DNA from: Dicyema japonicum
Lineage: Eukaryota; Dicyemida; Rhombozoa; Dicyemidae
Length of the DNA: 33,629 nucleotides
Assembly: GCA_011109175.1 (NCBI GenBank)
Contig: RDEW01000130.1
Span: 1 to 33,629 of the forward strand
Direction: 5' to 3'
The notes beneath the pieces are model-generated. The model had not been told where the DNA came from and made no database searches. It saw only the letters and a program-made list of their open reading frames with translations. The translations under genes were made by a program, and so were the position numbers. Below are positions 9,894-20,054 of the stretch, piece after piece (within the stretch, counting starts at the first letter, position 1; every line of letters starts with the position of its first letter).

Positions 9894-11052
9894 ATGTTGA
9901 CATTTGAATATGATTTTAAAATGAGATCATTTTTTAGATTTATAATTTCTATTTCAATTTTTCTTGGTTAAACGTCAAAAATCTTTCTAAATACAAAAAT
10001 ACAATTAGCAATTTATACATCGAAGGCGATCTATCGACCAAGAAATGTGCCGCGATCGACTGGTTGGCCACCGCTGTCGTATATAATCGATAAAAACCAA
10101 AATTGTTTTTATGAATATTGAAATAGAATTCATTAATTATATACTTGCATTTCAAACTCAATGTCAGATGTGAATCTCGTCTAAGTCAAGAATCGACAAA
10201 TAGAAACCCGTGAACAATGAATTGCCCGAAAAGAATGAAAGAAAATTTTCAAACTCGTACATTTAACGCATATTCGACTCATGGCTATTTCTTTACAGGA
10301 GAATCACGCTTACTGGAAATTAAGAAACACAATTACAAAATGCAAACAATTTTTGTTATTATTTGAGTTCTAGAAATGACGATGTCACACGAATGTTTAA
10401 TCGCGCAGTTGCAGAAAATCTATTTCCTATCAAAAAATTTTGTAAATCTATCTGCTTATCACCAATAATTGCAACGAGTCACTATCTTCACTTTCCTATT
10501 TTCGAACTATTGTTAACATTGCCAAAGTTGACTCATCCAATTAATGGATCAATGTATAATTGACCAAAGAGAAGAACTCTTACAAATTAAGATTTATTAA
10601 CCAAAGGACCAGGGTAAGCCAGTTAATTATAATCCACATGATCCCCGATGCACTTCGCAAGCAATGGAGATCCTCCGGAAAGGTTCGATCCTGCGCAAAG
10701 TGATCGACCTGGGGCGACGATGTTTCCAAATCCAATTGAAAGTTCCAACTGACTTGATGGAATCCATAACGCCACGCTAAAATCCAAAAAGAGGGAGATC
10801 ACTTGTCTGCAACTGCGTCGTACCAGAAGTACTCGTCGCCTCACAGGCAAGGGAACGTTGACGAGACTCGGCCCCCAACTGGAAAGTAGCCTCCTTCGGA
10901 ATCGAATCCACGACTGCCGTAATCCAATATCCATTACATACTCTTCAGCCAAGGAGGCATGAATATAACATTTAATCTAACCCCGTTTATTTAAATTATT
11001 TATAAATTAATAAATTTGACGTGGACAATAAATATCTGTCCTATTTAATTGA
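9894..11052. other. unassigned region with possible repeat remnants
   Basis: At 10055-10076 the sequence ends GGTTGGCCACCGCTG, which read on the minus strand (CAGCGGTGGCCAACC) resembles a hAT terminal inverted repeat; I found no partner end or target duplication. The stretch 10640-10960 is more GC-rich with open frames on both strands (for example 10623-10952 minus), but none matches a known family; it may be an old retroelement piece. Confidence 0.3.
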
Positions 11053-11996
11053 TGACCACAATTTTATTCTCCACAAGATTTATTTGAAAACTTACATTAA
11101 AACACCAACAAGATAAAAATCTTAGATTGCTCATATTACCCACGTGCTGACTGTCGCAACCCTTATAAGGGAAGAGACCAATATAATTATTGTAGGAATA
11201 CATCACTAAACACATTCCAGGAGCACTGTTTTTTGACATTGCAGAATGCGAAGACAAAAAATCACAATTCGAGAACACACTCCCACCCGGAGACCAATTT
11301 GCCATTTTTGTGGAAAATTTGGGGATTTCAAATTCCGATCGGATATGTTGTTATGATAACAGCGACTATGGGATCTACTCTTCTCCGAGGGTTTGGTTCA
11401 TGTTTAGGTTGTTTGGACACGACAATGTTGGGGTCCTTGATGGGGGACTGGCAGAATGGGTCAAACGTGGCTTTCCGGTGGCTGAGGGTCTGAGTACTAT
11501 GGGAATTCCTGCCGGGAATTTTGTGGTCAATCAAAAATCTGATTTCATTACTTTTAAACAAGTTTATGAAAGTTTCAAAAACATACTTTCAAATGGTCGA
11601 TACTCGTTGCACGGAACGATTTAATGGATGTCAAGAAGAGTGTGTTTCTGGTGGGGTTTGGATGGGTCACTTTTGAGGGGTGCGACCTGGACATATCCGT
11701 GAATCGGTAAATATTCCGTTCACGGGAATTTTTGGACAGAAAATGGGGAAATTAAAGAATAAAAGTGAAATAAAACATATTTTTGCCAAGTGTGGAATTG
11801 ACATGAGTGAACAATTTTATTATATGTGTTCATCAGGTTTATTGTTTAGAATATTTAAGGAATCACTGCATGTTTTGTACCGTTTGTTGTTAAATTGGTT
11901 TGTGGAGTCGATAATTTTGGACTTTTTTGTGGATCTTGGACTGAATGGTATCTCATGGGTGAGTCGGGGACGATGGACTGTGTATCCTATAATTAA
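11053..11996 (+). CDS. 3-mercaptopyruvate/thiosulfate sulfurtransferase (two rhodanese domains)
   Basis: The N-terminal domain reads KIKILDCSYYPRADCRNPYK, then ITKHIPGALFFDIAECEDK, then IYSSPRVWFMFRLFGHDNVG and DGGLAEWVKRGFPVAEG. The C-terminal domain reads MVDTRCTERFNG, VRPGHIRESVNIPF, then the active-site region CSSGITACFVPF and GLFCGSWTEWYLMG, stop at 11994-11996. Introns: 11642-11677 (36 nt) and 11837-11859 (23 nt). The catalytic cysteine is present; its loop is CSSG where animal enzymes usually have CGSG. The frame is broken near 11090 (in-frame TAA), 11190 (between NY and EYITKHIPG) and 11590 (an extra T before MVDTR). The family moves sulfur from mercaptopyruvate or thiosulfate, in mitochondria or cytosol. 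It converges on the enoyl-CoA hydratase gene, about 100 bp away. Confidence 0.82.
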
Positions 11997-12098
11997 GTCC
12001 TTACAATATGTTGCCTCTAAGAATAAAATATTTTGCCAGTTTATATTTACAAGACAATTATTTTATTCCAAAAAGAAAATAACCAAACGAAAATCAAA

Positions 12099-13100
12099 TC
12101 AATCATTAGTAAATTGTGGAGTACGTTTCTCAAGAAATGCTCCCATTCCTTCTTTCCTGTCATTCTACAAGAAATTTCCACATATTCCTACAAGGGCAAA
12201 AGTCGACCAAAACAGTCTCCTCTCATAACGAAGTCCCTGAGTCAGTGACATTTCCTCAGCTAAAATGTGCTCAATGTCTCCAAACCAGACTTGACAGCAT
12301 CTTTACAAATCATGGCAGTAATTCTGGAATGACTTGCAATCCTCTCAGCAGTTTTAATCGCTTCGTTCACCACTTGGTCGCTTGGAAATACTCTACAAAC
12401 CAATCCTACGACAAATTGCCATAAATTCATAAAGACCCCAATCTTGCGCCTCCTGTGCACTTATTGTACTTCCGGTCAAAATCATTTCCATTGCTTTGTA
12501 CTTACCCACTGCCCTTATCAGAGTCTGAGTCCCCCCACCGCCTGGAATGGTCCCCAACTTGATCTCGGGCTGTCCAAATTTGGCATCTTCTGAGGCATAG
12601 ATGATGTCACAAGCCATCGCCACTTCACATCCTCCGCCCAACTGATCAGCTATTTTTGAAGGGGGACAAACTGCATATCCTCGGACTGCAGCGATTATTG
12701 GGAGACGAGATTCCTGGATGCAAGACCAGTTGCTGAGAAAATTATTTTTATAGTTTTCCGCGTATGTCTTTTGGTGCATTTCAGAGATATCAGCTCCCGC
12801 TGTTGTTTTGATTAGTTTTTTCAGTACCGGCAAAGGCTTTTGAGTCCCCGGTGAGAATAATGCATTTATATTTTCATTTTTGTTGTATTGTGAGAGACAC
12901 TGGTCTATTTCGCCCATCATCTCGTCGCATAGGGCATTAAGGGCTTTAGGTCTATCCATTTGGATGAGACCAATGTTATTATTTACGCCCACAAGTTTGG
13001 ATGTTATGCAATTATATTGAGCTAATGGTATAAAAGGCATTTTCTTACTCTGCATGTTTCTGATAAATGTTTTACCAACAGAATACGATTTTGACCACAT
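12099..13100 (-). CDS. ECHS1: mitochondrial short-chain enoyl-CoA hydratase
   Basis: The start at 13100 gives a basic leader (MWSKSYSVGKTFIRNMQSKK) fitting a mitochondrial presequence. Then come IGLIQMDRPKALNALCDEM, TGDSKAFAAGADISEMHQKT, PIIAAVRGYA joined to LGGGCEVAMACDIIYASEDA, KFGQPEIKLGTIPGGGGTQ, VGKYKAMEMILTGSTISAQ and GLRYERRLFWSTFAL, ending FLEKRTPQFTND. Both catalytic glutamates (GGGCE and FGQPE) are present. Introns on the minus strand: 12800-12827 (28 nt), 12642-12671 (30), 12406-12436 (31), 12260-12285 (26), 12165-12191 (27). One base, an A, appears to be missing at about 12858-12862, between ENINA and IILTG. It catalyses the hydration step of fatty-acid beta-oxidation. Length matches the family once spliced. 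Confidence 0.9.
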
Positions 13101-13343
13101 ATAAAAAATGTTTACTATAAATTTATTTGAAAATAAAAAAAATATTTATATAGTTATAAGTAAAATTAAAACAGCATTTGTTAATCATTATAAAATTGAT
13201 AAAATGTTATTAATAAAGGTGATGTAAAATTAGTTTTTGCGAAACGTTTTCCTAGCGATAAGAATATATTTATTGAAATTTTTCTATTAATATTTATTAT
13301 ATAAAATTTGAATTATATTTATAATAAAAACTAAATAATAGTA
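13101..13343. promoter_or_regulatory. probable shared promoter region between divergent genes
   Basis: This 243-bp, very AT-rich gap separates the starts of the hydratase (-) and the hnRNP K-like gene (+). Divergent spacing this short suggests the two promoters lie here; no specific motif is identified. Confidence 0.35.
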
Positions 13344-14515
13344 ATGTCTCGTGGTATCGCTAATTTGATGTACTATTTAAACAGTTCCTGCAGAAAAAGT
13401 GACAAAAAATGAATATATCGACGAAAGAACAGGGGAGGTGTACTCACTAGACGACATTGACAATTTTTGTTCAGGAAAATCAGCCAATGACTCAATGCGG
13501 TTCCTCCTTCAAACAAGAGTAAATGTCCCTAAAATCAACTCCAGAACGCGGGAGCAGTAATAGGCTTCCGTGGAGAAAATGTCCGTCGCCTAGAACGAGA
13601 GGTAATAAGGTCTCTATAAAATAGTTCAAAGCCACGGTGAATATCCCCGACAGCGAGTCCCCCGAAAGAATTCTCCGTATCAGTCCAAACACGGAAGTCG
13701 TCAGGAAATGTCTAAGGAGGATTCTTGAATGGCTTGAAGATGTATTGTGGATTATATATTTGAGTATTCCGACCATAATTCAGTCCTGGAAATAAAGCCT
13801 CTGATTCATAAAAGTCAGGTTGAATCTTTCAACACAGAGGTGGTGGAGGAATTGACTCAGTTGTATTTTTTGATTATTTTTAGACAAACAAAATGTCAAT
13901 TTAAGATGTCCAAATGTTGTTGTCCTTGTGCGACAGACCGGGTCATTGCTCTTAGAGGCACAGTCGATCAAATATTAGCAGCAATCACGTGCATTCAAAA
14001 TCATCTCAAAAAAGTATTTTTTTAGTTTTGTCGTCAAATTTTGAAATTTTGTTTGATTTTGGATTAGAATCCAATTTGGGACCGGAGATATATTATATTC
14101 CCGCCATGTACTCAGATTTGGCTACTTGTGACTATCTTGGGTGGACCCTGCAGGAGGGATATGGCTCAAAAGGGTCGGTCTCCTTCTTGGAGTAGTTTAG
14201 AATGCCGAGACAGCACAGAGCCAAATTGCTTTCTCACTTTGATAGTGGTCCAAAGCATTCTGAGAAGAAGAGAGTGAAGGAAAGTGACGAATCGTGTTCG
14301 ATAATGAAGATTTCTGTGCCGTGTGATTTGTCTACTCCTGCATTTGGACATGATGGGAAGAGATTGGCTTCGGTTGAGGAAGGAATCGGGGCTGATGTTA
14401 TCGTTGGTGACGGGAGACGACGGATGAGATGCTGGTGACTATTAGTGGTCTACCGGGGAGATCAAGAGGGCTCGAAGGAATGTTGGAGGATCATATTAGA
14501 TTGTATTCTTCGTGA
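13344..14515 (+). CDS. hnRNP K-like / PCBP-like KH-domain RNA-binding protein
   Basis: Splicing ATGTCTCGTG to the next exon gives MSRVPAEKVTKNEYIDERTG, then KH1: RFLLQTRNAGAVIGFRGENV with GFRG as its GXXG loop, and ATVNIPDSESPERILRIS. KH2 follows (LEIKPLIHKS, then CPCATDRVIALRGTVDQIL) but no GXXG loop is visible. KH3 reads IMKISVPCDL, FGHDGKRLASVEEGIGADV (GHDG loop), DEMLVTISGLPG, ending HIRLYSS, stop 14513-14515. Introns: 13354-13384 (31 nt), 13519-13544 (26), 13602-13624 (23), 13742-13764 (23), 13860-13883 (24); another probably starts at 14014. A missing G near 14412 shifts the frame before DEMLVT. Three KH domains with this spacing and the KH1/KH2 sequences fit hnRNP K best. The family binds C-rich RNA and DNA, mostly in the nucleus. 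Confidence 0.85.
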
Positions 14516-14913
14516 TATGGTCCATTCTAATAATTATCATCTTTTTTAAAATTGACTATAAAGAGCTGATTTTTGATGAAAATAGACCTTTTACTCAATT
14601 TTATTTAAAAATTCCATCTTTTCATTCGCAAAATGACCAACGTTGAAATTCTACTACATTTATTGGAGGTCTTCTTAGAAACGAGGAGTAGGACTTCGGT
14701 CTGACAAGTTTTTTAGAACTCATCTCTTATATGGTTGTAGAGTAGATACATAAATATGTAACAAGTATATCCAAAGCGGGATTTATCGTTTCTATCTTGT
14801 ACTCACATCAGCTTACCTTTTCATCTCTTTCCTCTTTGTATCTTCTTTAATCCTTTTATCATCCTAATTTGCCTAATCGATGACTCTCTGTTTGTAACAC
14901 TTGTAACAAAAAG
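14516..14913. other. intergenic stretch before the retroelement block
   Basis: No coding signal seen. A poly(A)-like AATAA context follows the KH gene. Confidence 0.35.
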
Positions 14914-15777
14914 ATGAAAACCATCCGTTGCGACTGCTGTGACGCCAGTTTTCATCGTTCTTGCATCGAGTTGTCTAAGAAGTCTGCTTGCTCCTCTTTC
15001 CCTCCATAATGCATTCCTCCTGTCATCAGTTCTAAGTCCTCTGTTTCTATAATCCTGTCCGCTCCGCGGATCCCTTCCTGCTTATCCAGAATCTGTCTTA
15101 AGACTCATTCGCAATTATCGAGCTCTCTATCGTATTCCCATCAGAATTCCTAGATCTGCCCGTTTTTCTGTGGCAAAGGCTTTGTCGGTTTTAATAGAGT
15201 TGGTCATTCGTGACCAGACCATTTCTAATTATAACCGATTGTTCTGCTTTGCAATATTTTCCCTCGCCTCCCCAGTTCAAGGTTCGTGTAACTTATTTCT
15301 TTGCGGGGATATATCTGAGCATGCTAGATTGCTTTTCTTCTCTGCGAACCTGACAGCATTGGAGAAAAAAGACGGCGCCATTAGGCCGTCGGGAACGTTT
15401 TCCGTTGTTTGTTTTCAAAAGTCGGATGCAAGCTGGTAATTCCATCTATTAGTGACGAACTCCAGCCTATTCAGTTGGTCGTGGGAGTGTCTGGCGGGTG
15501 CGAGGCCTCGGTCCACGCATCCCGGTGTTTTATTGAATCGTCTCGTCTCTCTGAACAGCCGGCTATTATTAAAATTGTATATTAATATCAGGCTTGTTAG
15601 ACGGCTTTTGGTTTTGGCCAATTGTTGTTTAGACTTCGTCTGTCTTTGGCACAATTATCTGAAGAAACTTGGCCACCTCTGTTCATTACGATCAAGGATC
15701 CTAGGGAATTTACTTTCATGTTGGCCGTGGTGGGTAGAAACAGCTGTTCCATCCGGTTTGCTAGCCGATTAAGTTAA
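14914..15777 (+). mobile_element. degenerate non-LTR retrotransposon, N-terminal half (PHD finger and reverse transcriptase)
   Basis: The ATG at 14914 starts MKTIRCDCCDASFHRSCIEL, a PHD-type zinc finger half. After breaks, another frame (about 15105-15290) reads IRNYRALYRIPIRIPRSARF and SVLIELVIRDQTISNYNRLF, then KVGCKLVIPSISDELQPIQL and VGVSGGCEASVHASRCFIES at about 15415-15540. The last blocks are the characteristic entry to the RT core in a family of animal non-LTR elements whose C-terminus carries a restriction-like endonuclease. Stops and frameshifts show the copy is dead. It has the same orientation as the C-terminal piece at 16862-19173 and may be the same original insertion. Confidence 0.65.
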
Positions 15778-16861
15778 TTCCAAAATGCTTTTCTCCGCTC
15801 GTTTAGTATCAAATATTACTTCCATTTTTTTAAAAAGCAAATGAAGGAGTTTCAGAAAAATAATCAAGTTTAGAAATGAATAGGAANAAGACCTATTTGG
15901 TGGCAGTGAAATAATACTTGATATGTATTGTAGCACCAACAACACAGTCAGAATCATTACTATTCAGCGTTGGGTTTCCCCTTATATCTGTGTAATTAGG
16001 ATAATCATTTCTGCATTTTTATTTAGTTCCTTAACATTGGGTTATTTCAAATTTAATCTTCTGACCAACTCTAGCAGAAGTGGCATTGAGGAGACGGACT
16101 GATCATGAAAATTCCATCATTTATAATTTAGGATTTGTGGCCATTCATGTGCTATGACTCAAGCTTAATAAAAATATTGAGGAAATGATTGCGAATATTA
16201 GCTTATTAAATTATTCATCAATTTAATGCTTCCCAAATGGAAATTAATACATTCCAATAAACTTAATTATAGAAAACCCCAAAAATTGGATTTTTAACAA
16301 AGTCCTCGCTTTTTAACAATACTACTTGGTCGCTATAATGGATTTTCAAAGTGGTCCGAAATGTTTGGACTGTGGTCTGACTGAGTATTGCATGTCTTCA
16401 CCATTTGCACTACAACTCTATTTTTGTCATTGTGGCGTTATTGGCCAATTGGCCGCAGATTAACGGGGAGGGTATGAGCTCATTATTCTTATTTTTATAG
16501 GTTCTTGAAATCTTTTCTTATTTTAAATACGCATTTCTGCACAAAATAAATATTCCAAATATTTTTTAAATAAAGAAAATGAATTTGTTAACAATATTTT
16601 ATGGTCAGACAAATCAAAAACACAACTTTGGAACTGACATGTTGTGAGCAGACAACTGAACTACAAATTATTTTCTTTCATATCATTAAGTTTTGTTTTT
16701 GCTTTTAATTGAATGAAAAAACCATCTTTTCGTTCCTGAATATTATTTTTTTAAATCATTTAATGATTTAAAAGCATAATAAATATGATAATCCGGGACA
16801 AAATCCGGGACAAGGCTCCATTATCCGGGACGGATGGTAAGCCTAACTATAGATGCTCTTT
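15778..16861. other. AT-rich region with a hAT-type terminal repeat remnant
   Basis: Mostly no coding signal. At 16790-16845 three copies of ATCCGGGAC precede GGATGGTAAGCCTA; read on the minus strand this is TAGGCTTACCATCCGTCCCGG, like the terminus of widespread hAT non-autonomous elements. The other end was not found. A short frame at about 16338-16440 with CLDCGLTEYC is unassigned. Confidence 0.35.
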
Positions 16862-16931
16862 TTTGTAGGCGCAGTACCGGCTGTTTCCGAGACATAAAGC
16901 ACTCAACAGAATCATTAAGAACGCCCTAGAC
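16862..16931 (+). mobile_element. restriction-like-endonuclease LINE fragment, left of the hAT insertion
   Basis: Encodes AQYRLFPRHKALNRIIKNAL, the conserved R-x-P-R-H-x-x-L-N block that precedes the endonuclease core in R2-like elements. Its frame continues across the hAT insertion into 18744 as DSAGIPA. Confidence 0.7.
16924..16931. repeat. 8-bp target site duplication, left (ccctagac)
   Basis: Identical to 18736-18743 and directly abutting the terminal CAG of the hAT element. Confidence 0.9.
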
Positions 16932-18735
16932 CAGTGCTTCCTGATTGGGGGTGCCTGAAATTTTTTAGGGGGTGCCTGGAACGATTTTAAAAATCATGAT
17001 TACTTTTACATATATTTAAATGATTTACAAATAAAATATATAGCAAGAAAATTTAAGTACATTTGTATTTTTTTTAAATAATATTTTTTAAAAATATATT
17101 TTTGAAAACTCGTGGTTTTTATGTCAACGTGTGTCAGAATTCGAAAATGGAATGAAGACTATGTTAACTATGGTTTTACGAAAATAATCATTGATGGGAT
17201 CGATCGACCCCAGTGCATCCTTTGTGATGCAATCTTTTCTAACTCTAATTTGAAACCATCGAAGCTGAACAAGCATTTTTTGGTTATGCACGGGGGAATT
17301 AAACGTTCAGGAAATGATTTCGAATGTTTGAAGGCAAAAAGGGTCAGATACGATATTAAAGGAACGCTTCCGAAGCATGGATTTACCTCCATTGACAAAC
17401 CGCTACTTTTAGCATCATTCCAAGTAGCGTATGAAGTTGCAAAATCGAAGAAGCCGCATACTATTGCCCAGACTCTGATTAAACCGTTTGCATTGGAAAT
17501 TGTGAAAACAGTTCTGGGTCCAGACGCCTCACGAAAATTGCAGCAGATTTTGTTCTTTATGCGCAAAAAAATTTAATTGCCGAAGAGTTTCTTTTTTGTA
17601 AACCTCTCGAAAAAGAAGCCTCTGCAAAAAATGTTTTCCATATACTTGAGACTTTTTTAAATGAACATGATATTCCATTGGAAATTATCGGATCAGTTTG
17701 CACGGACGGTGCTCCAGTTATGCTGGGGAACAGGTCGGGCTTTGCAGCCCTTTTAAGAAAACATGTTCAGATGTAAAAGTTACTCACTGCATTCTTCATC
17801 GACATGCACTCGTATCAAGCAAGTCCTTGCCTATTAAGTTGAAAAATGTTTTAAATTAATGCGTCAAACTTGTGAATATTTGAATCATAGATTGTTCAAA
17901 GCATTATGTATTGATTATGATGCTGACGCCACTGTTCTTTTGTATCATACTGATGTTAGATGGCTTTCAAGAGGTCGTTTTTTAACAAGATTTTATATTC
18001 TCAGACTTGAAATCAAGCAATTTCTATTTGAAAAAAACTCTGAACTACTTGATTGTTTTCAAATCTCCTGATTTTGTTATTTTTGTGGCATATTTGGCTG
18101 ACATTTTCAATCACCTTAACGAGTTGAATCTTTCAAGGGAAAGGGATAAACATTATTAATGCTTCTAACAATCTAAATGCCTTCAGGAATAAACTTTTGT
18201 TATGGATTCGCCGTATTCAAGACAATAATTTTGCTAATTTTCCAATGTTGGATAAAGTTGCTATTGATTCCGACTTGACTTTTGATAAAACTATCATCTT
18301 GAATGTTTAAAAAATTCATTTGATGGATATTTTCTACTCGGAAATATCGAAGATTCTGATACCTGGATCGTTAATCCATTTGTTTTCAAAATGGAAAAGA
18401 TGGATGATAGAAACTTGCAAAGAAAGCACTGGAAGTTCTGATATCATTTGCAACAACTTGGCTATGTGAATCTGGATTTTAATCTCTACTATATATAAAA
18501 AATAAGAACAGAAACTCTCTTAGCCCTGAAAACGATCTTAGAATTGAACTAGCAAACAAAAAACCGCGGTTCGAAGAATTAATTAAAACTAAAAGGCAAG
18601 AAAAATCTCAAGGAACCTAACTAATTTTTAAATAATTTTTTTAATAAAATTCTCTGTTAGATTTAAAAATGGGGGTGCCAGGTTGGTTTTTAAAATTTTT
18701 GGGGGAGCGAACTCAAAACGAATCGGGAAGCACTG
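16932..18735 (+). mobile_element. hAT DNA transposon (1,804 bp) with terminal inverted repeats
   Basis: The ends CAGTGCTTCC (left) and GGAAGCACTG (right) are perfect 10-bp inverted repeats, and the element is flanked by identical 8-bp duplications, the hAT signature. GGGGGTGCC occurs near both ends. It lies inside the open frame of a LINE endonuclease domain, so it inserted later than that LINE. Confidence 0.93.
17112..18620 (+). pseudogene. hAT transposase (BED-finger, ZBED5/SCAND3-like), decayed
   Basis: The frame 17112-17576 holds a BED-type zinc finger: CILCDAIF then KLNKHFLVMHG (C-x2-C...H-x4-H), followed by PHTIAQTLIKPFALEIVK. After a stop and frameshifts come SVCTDGAPVMLGNRSGFAAL, THCILHRHAL, and LLYHTDVRWLSRGRFLTRFY at 17931-17990, all standard hAT blocks around the catalytic region. 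Later parts to about 18620 are broken. Several stops and indels mean this copy cannot make transposase. The same blocks appear in the small hAT element at 27170-27831. Confidence 0.85.
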
Positions 18736-18743
18736 CCCTAGAC
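18736..18743. repeat. 8-bp target site duplication, right (ccctagac)
   Basis: Matches 16924-16931 exactly. Confidence 0.9.
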
Positions 18744-19173
18744 TCTGCGGGAATTCCAGCTTAACTGGAACCCCCCGGGCTTTTTCGTGAAGATGGAAAT
18801 CGCCCAGATGGTGTCACGTTCTTCCCTTTCATGAAGGGTCAATGTCTAGCATGGGACTGCACATGTACCGACACTTTCTCCCAGTCCAATCTCATTAACT
18901 CGGCCTCCGACCCGGGATCAGCAGTAAGAGCATACGAAAAAATAAAGCTAACCAAATACCAAAAAACTCGGCGAGGACTTTATCCTCCAGCCGATATTCT
19001 TGGAAACTTCCGGAATTTTTGGACCATCTACCCTCTCTTTCGTCAGACGGATTGGTTCGTTGATCTCTATGTGCACGAAGGACCCTCGTGTGACCCAATA
19101 GCTGTTTCAGCGTCTCTCGATGGCGGTTATCCGGGGGAATAACCAAGCGATTCTATCCGCTGGAGCTGCGTGA
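18744..19173 (+). mobile_element. C-terminal restriction-like endonuclease of an R2-type LINE, right of the hAT insertion
   Basis: Reads EPPGLFREDGNRPDGVTFFP, then GQCLAWDCTCTDTFSQSNLI. RPDG with the following WDxTCxDT is the PD...D core of the restriction-like endonuclease found in R2-group elements. The tail continues in other frames as FLETSGIFGPSTLSFVRRIG and LFQRLSMAVIRGNNQAILSA, ending at a stop at 19171-19173, so the 3' end of ORF2 is present. In-frame stops (after GIPA and in VTQ*LFQ) mark a dead copy. It resembles the copies at 20055-20870 and 21066-21165. Confidence 0.8.
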
Positions 19174-20054
19174 ACTCTTCCCTTCTTTTTCTTAATTTTC
19201 GTGACATTTGCTTTAATTGTATTTGTTCCTTTTTTTAGATCTACAAAAGGAAATCAAAACTATGAAACAAAAAACAGTTCTCGATTATCGCCGACGATAC
19301 GTACTCAAGCAGTTCGAATTAGTCGACCCATACATTCTTACAAAATTCCATTATTTTGTACGAATTCTCCAAATATTCAGAGCAGATATGAAGGGACCTC
19401 ACCACCTCGTTATGCCTTCAAGTGTAATCATGGTACAGCATACTCCCGCATCTCGTGGCTAAATGGTCAACGGCAATCGCCTTACTTTTACGGTGGTTAC
19501 ACTGTTTCGGTTAACTATTGAAAAAATTCCTATCCTGAAAATATAAGAATAACCTTTTTGATCGAGAAGAGTTATTCCCATACCTTAGCCACGTTGATGA
19601 AGACGATACGTCAATGTGCGGGTTGTCCAGGCTGGTAAAAAGGGTCTTGTGAAGACTTTTAAGTTGATCTTTTTTATTAGGGATTCCCTTTGAAGTTTGA
19701 TTAACTCCTTCACATTAACTTTGGTAGCACCTAGCCCATACATAGCAGACACGTAGCCTTTTATGGTTCCAAGGTGTGTACGCCACGCTTTTTCAACAGC
19801 AAGGATGGAAGCCTTCCTTTGGGATACATTTGATCCACTCCAAAAGGTGTCTTGCATATTTGTAAGAATTNTAATCATTCGATAGCTATGATTATGAATC
19901 AATGAAAAATTATGAATAAAAACTAAAAGAAGTGATAAATTATAAAGATCAAGATATCATGTATTAGTCGCCCAAAATTTAAAATCTACTGGTATATCCA
20001 AAAACAAATATTACAACAAAAGGTAAGTAATTATTTAATCAATAAGACAACACA
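19174..20054. other. unassigned region with two candidate ORFs
   Basis: Plus strand 19217-19462 reads LDYRRRYVLKQFELVDPYIL, and minus strand 19585-19902 reads SILAVEKAWRTHLGTIKGYV with LPAWTTRTLTYRLHQRG. Both are protein-like but match no family I can name. The minus ORF overlaps an unresolved base at 19871. Either could be a host exon or retroelement sequence. Confidence 0.3.

Noticed and set aside
10055-10076. Full hAT element suggested by CAGCGGTGGCCAACC on the minus strand
   Set aside because: No second terminal repeat and no 8-bp duplication found, so only a possible remnant is mentioned.
13492-13776. Minus-strand ORF over the KH1 region
   Set aside because: The plus strand here encodes an unambiguous hnRNP K-like KH1 domain.
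17168-17566. Minus-strand ORF of 132 codons
   Set aside because: Shadow of the hAT transposase BED-finger region on the plus strand.
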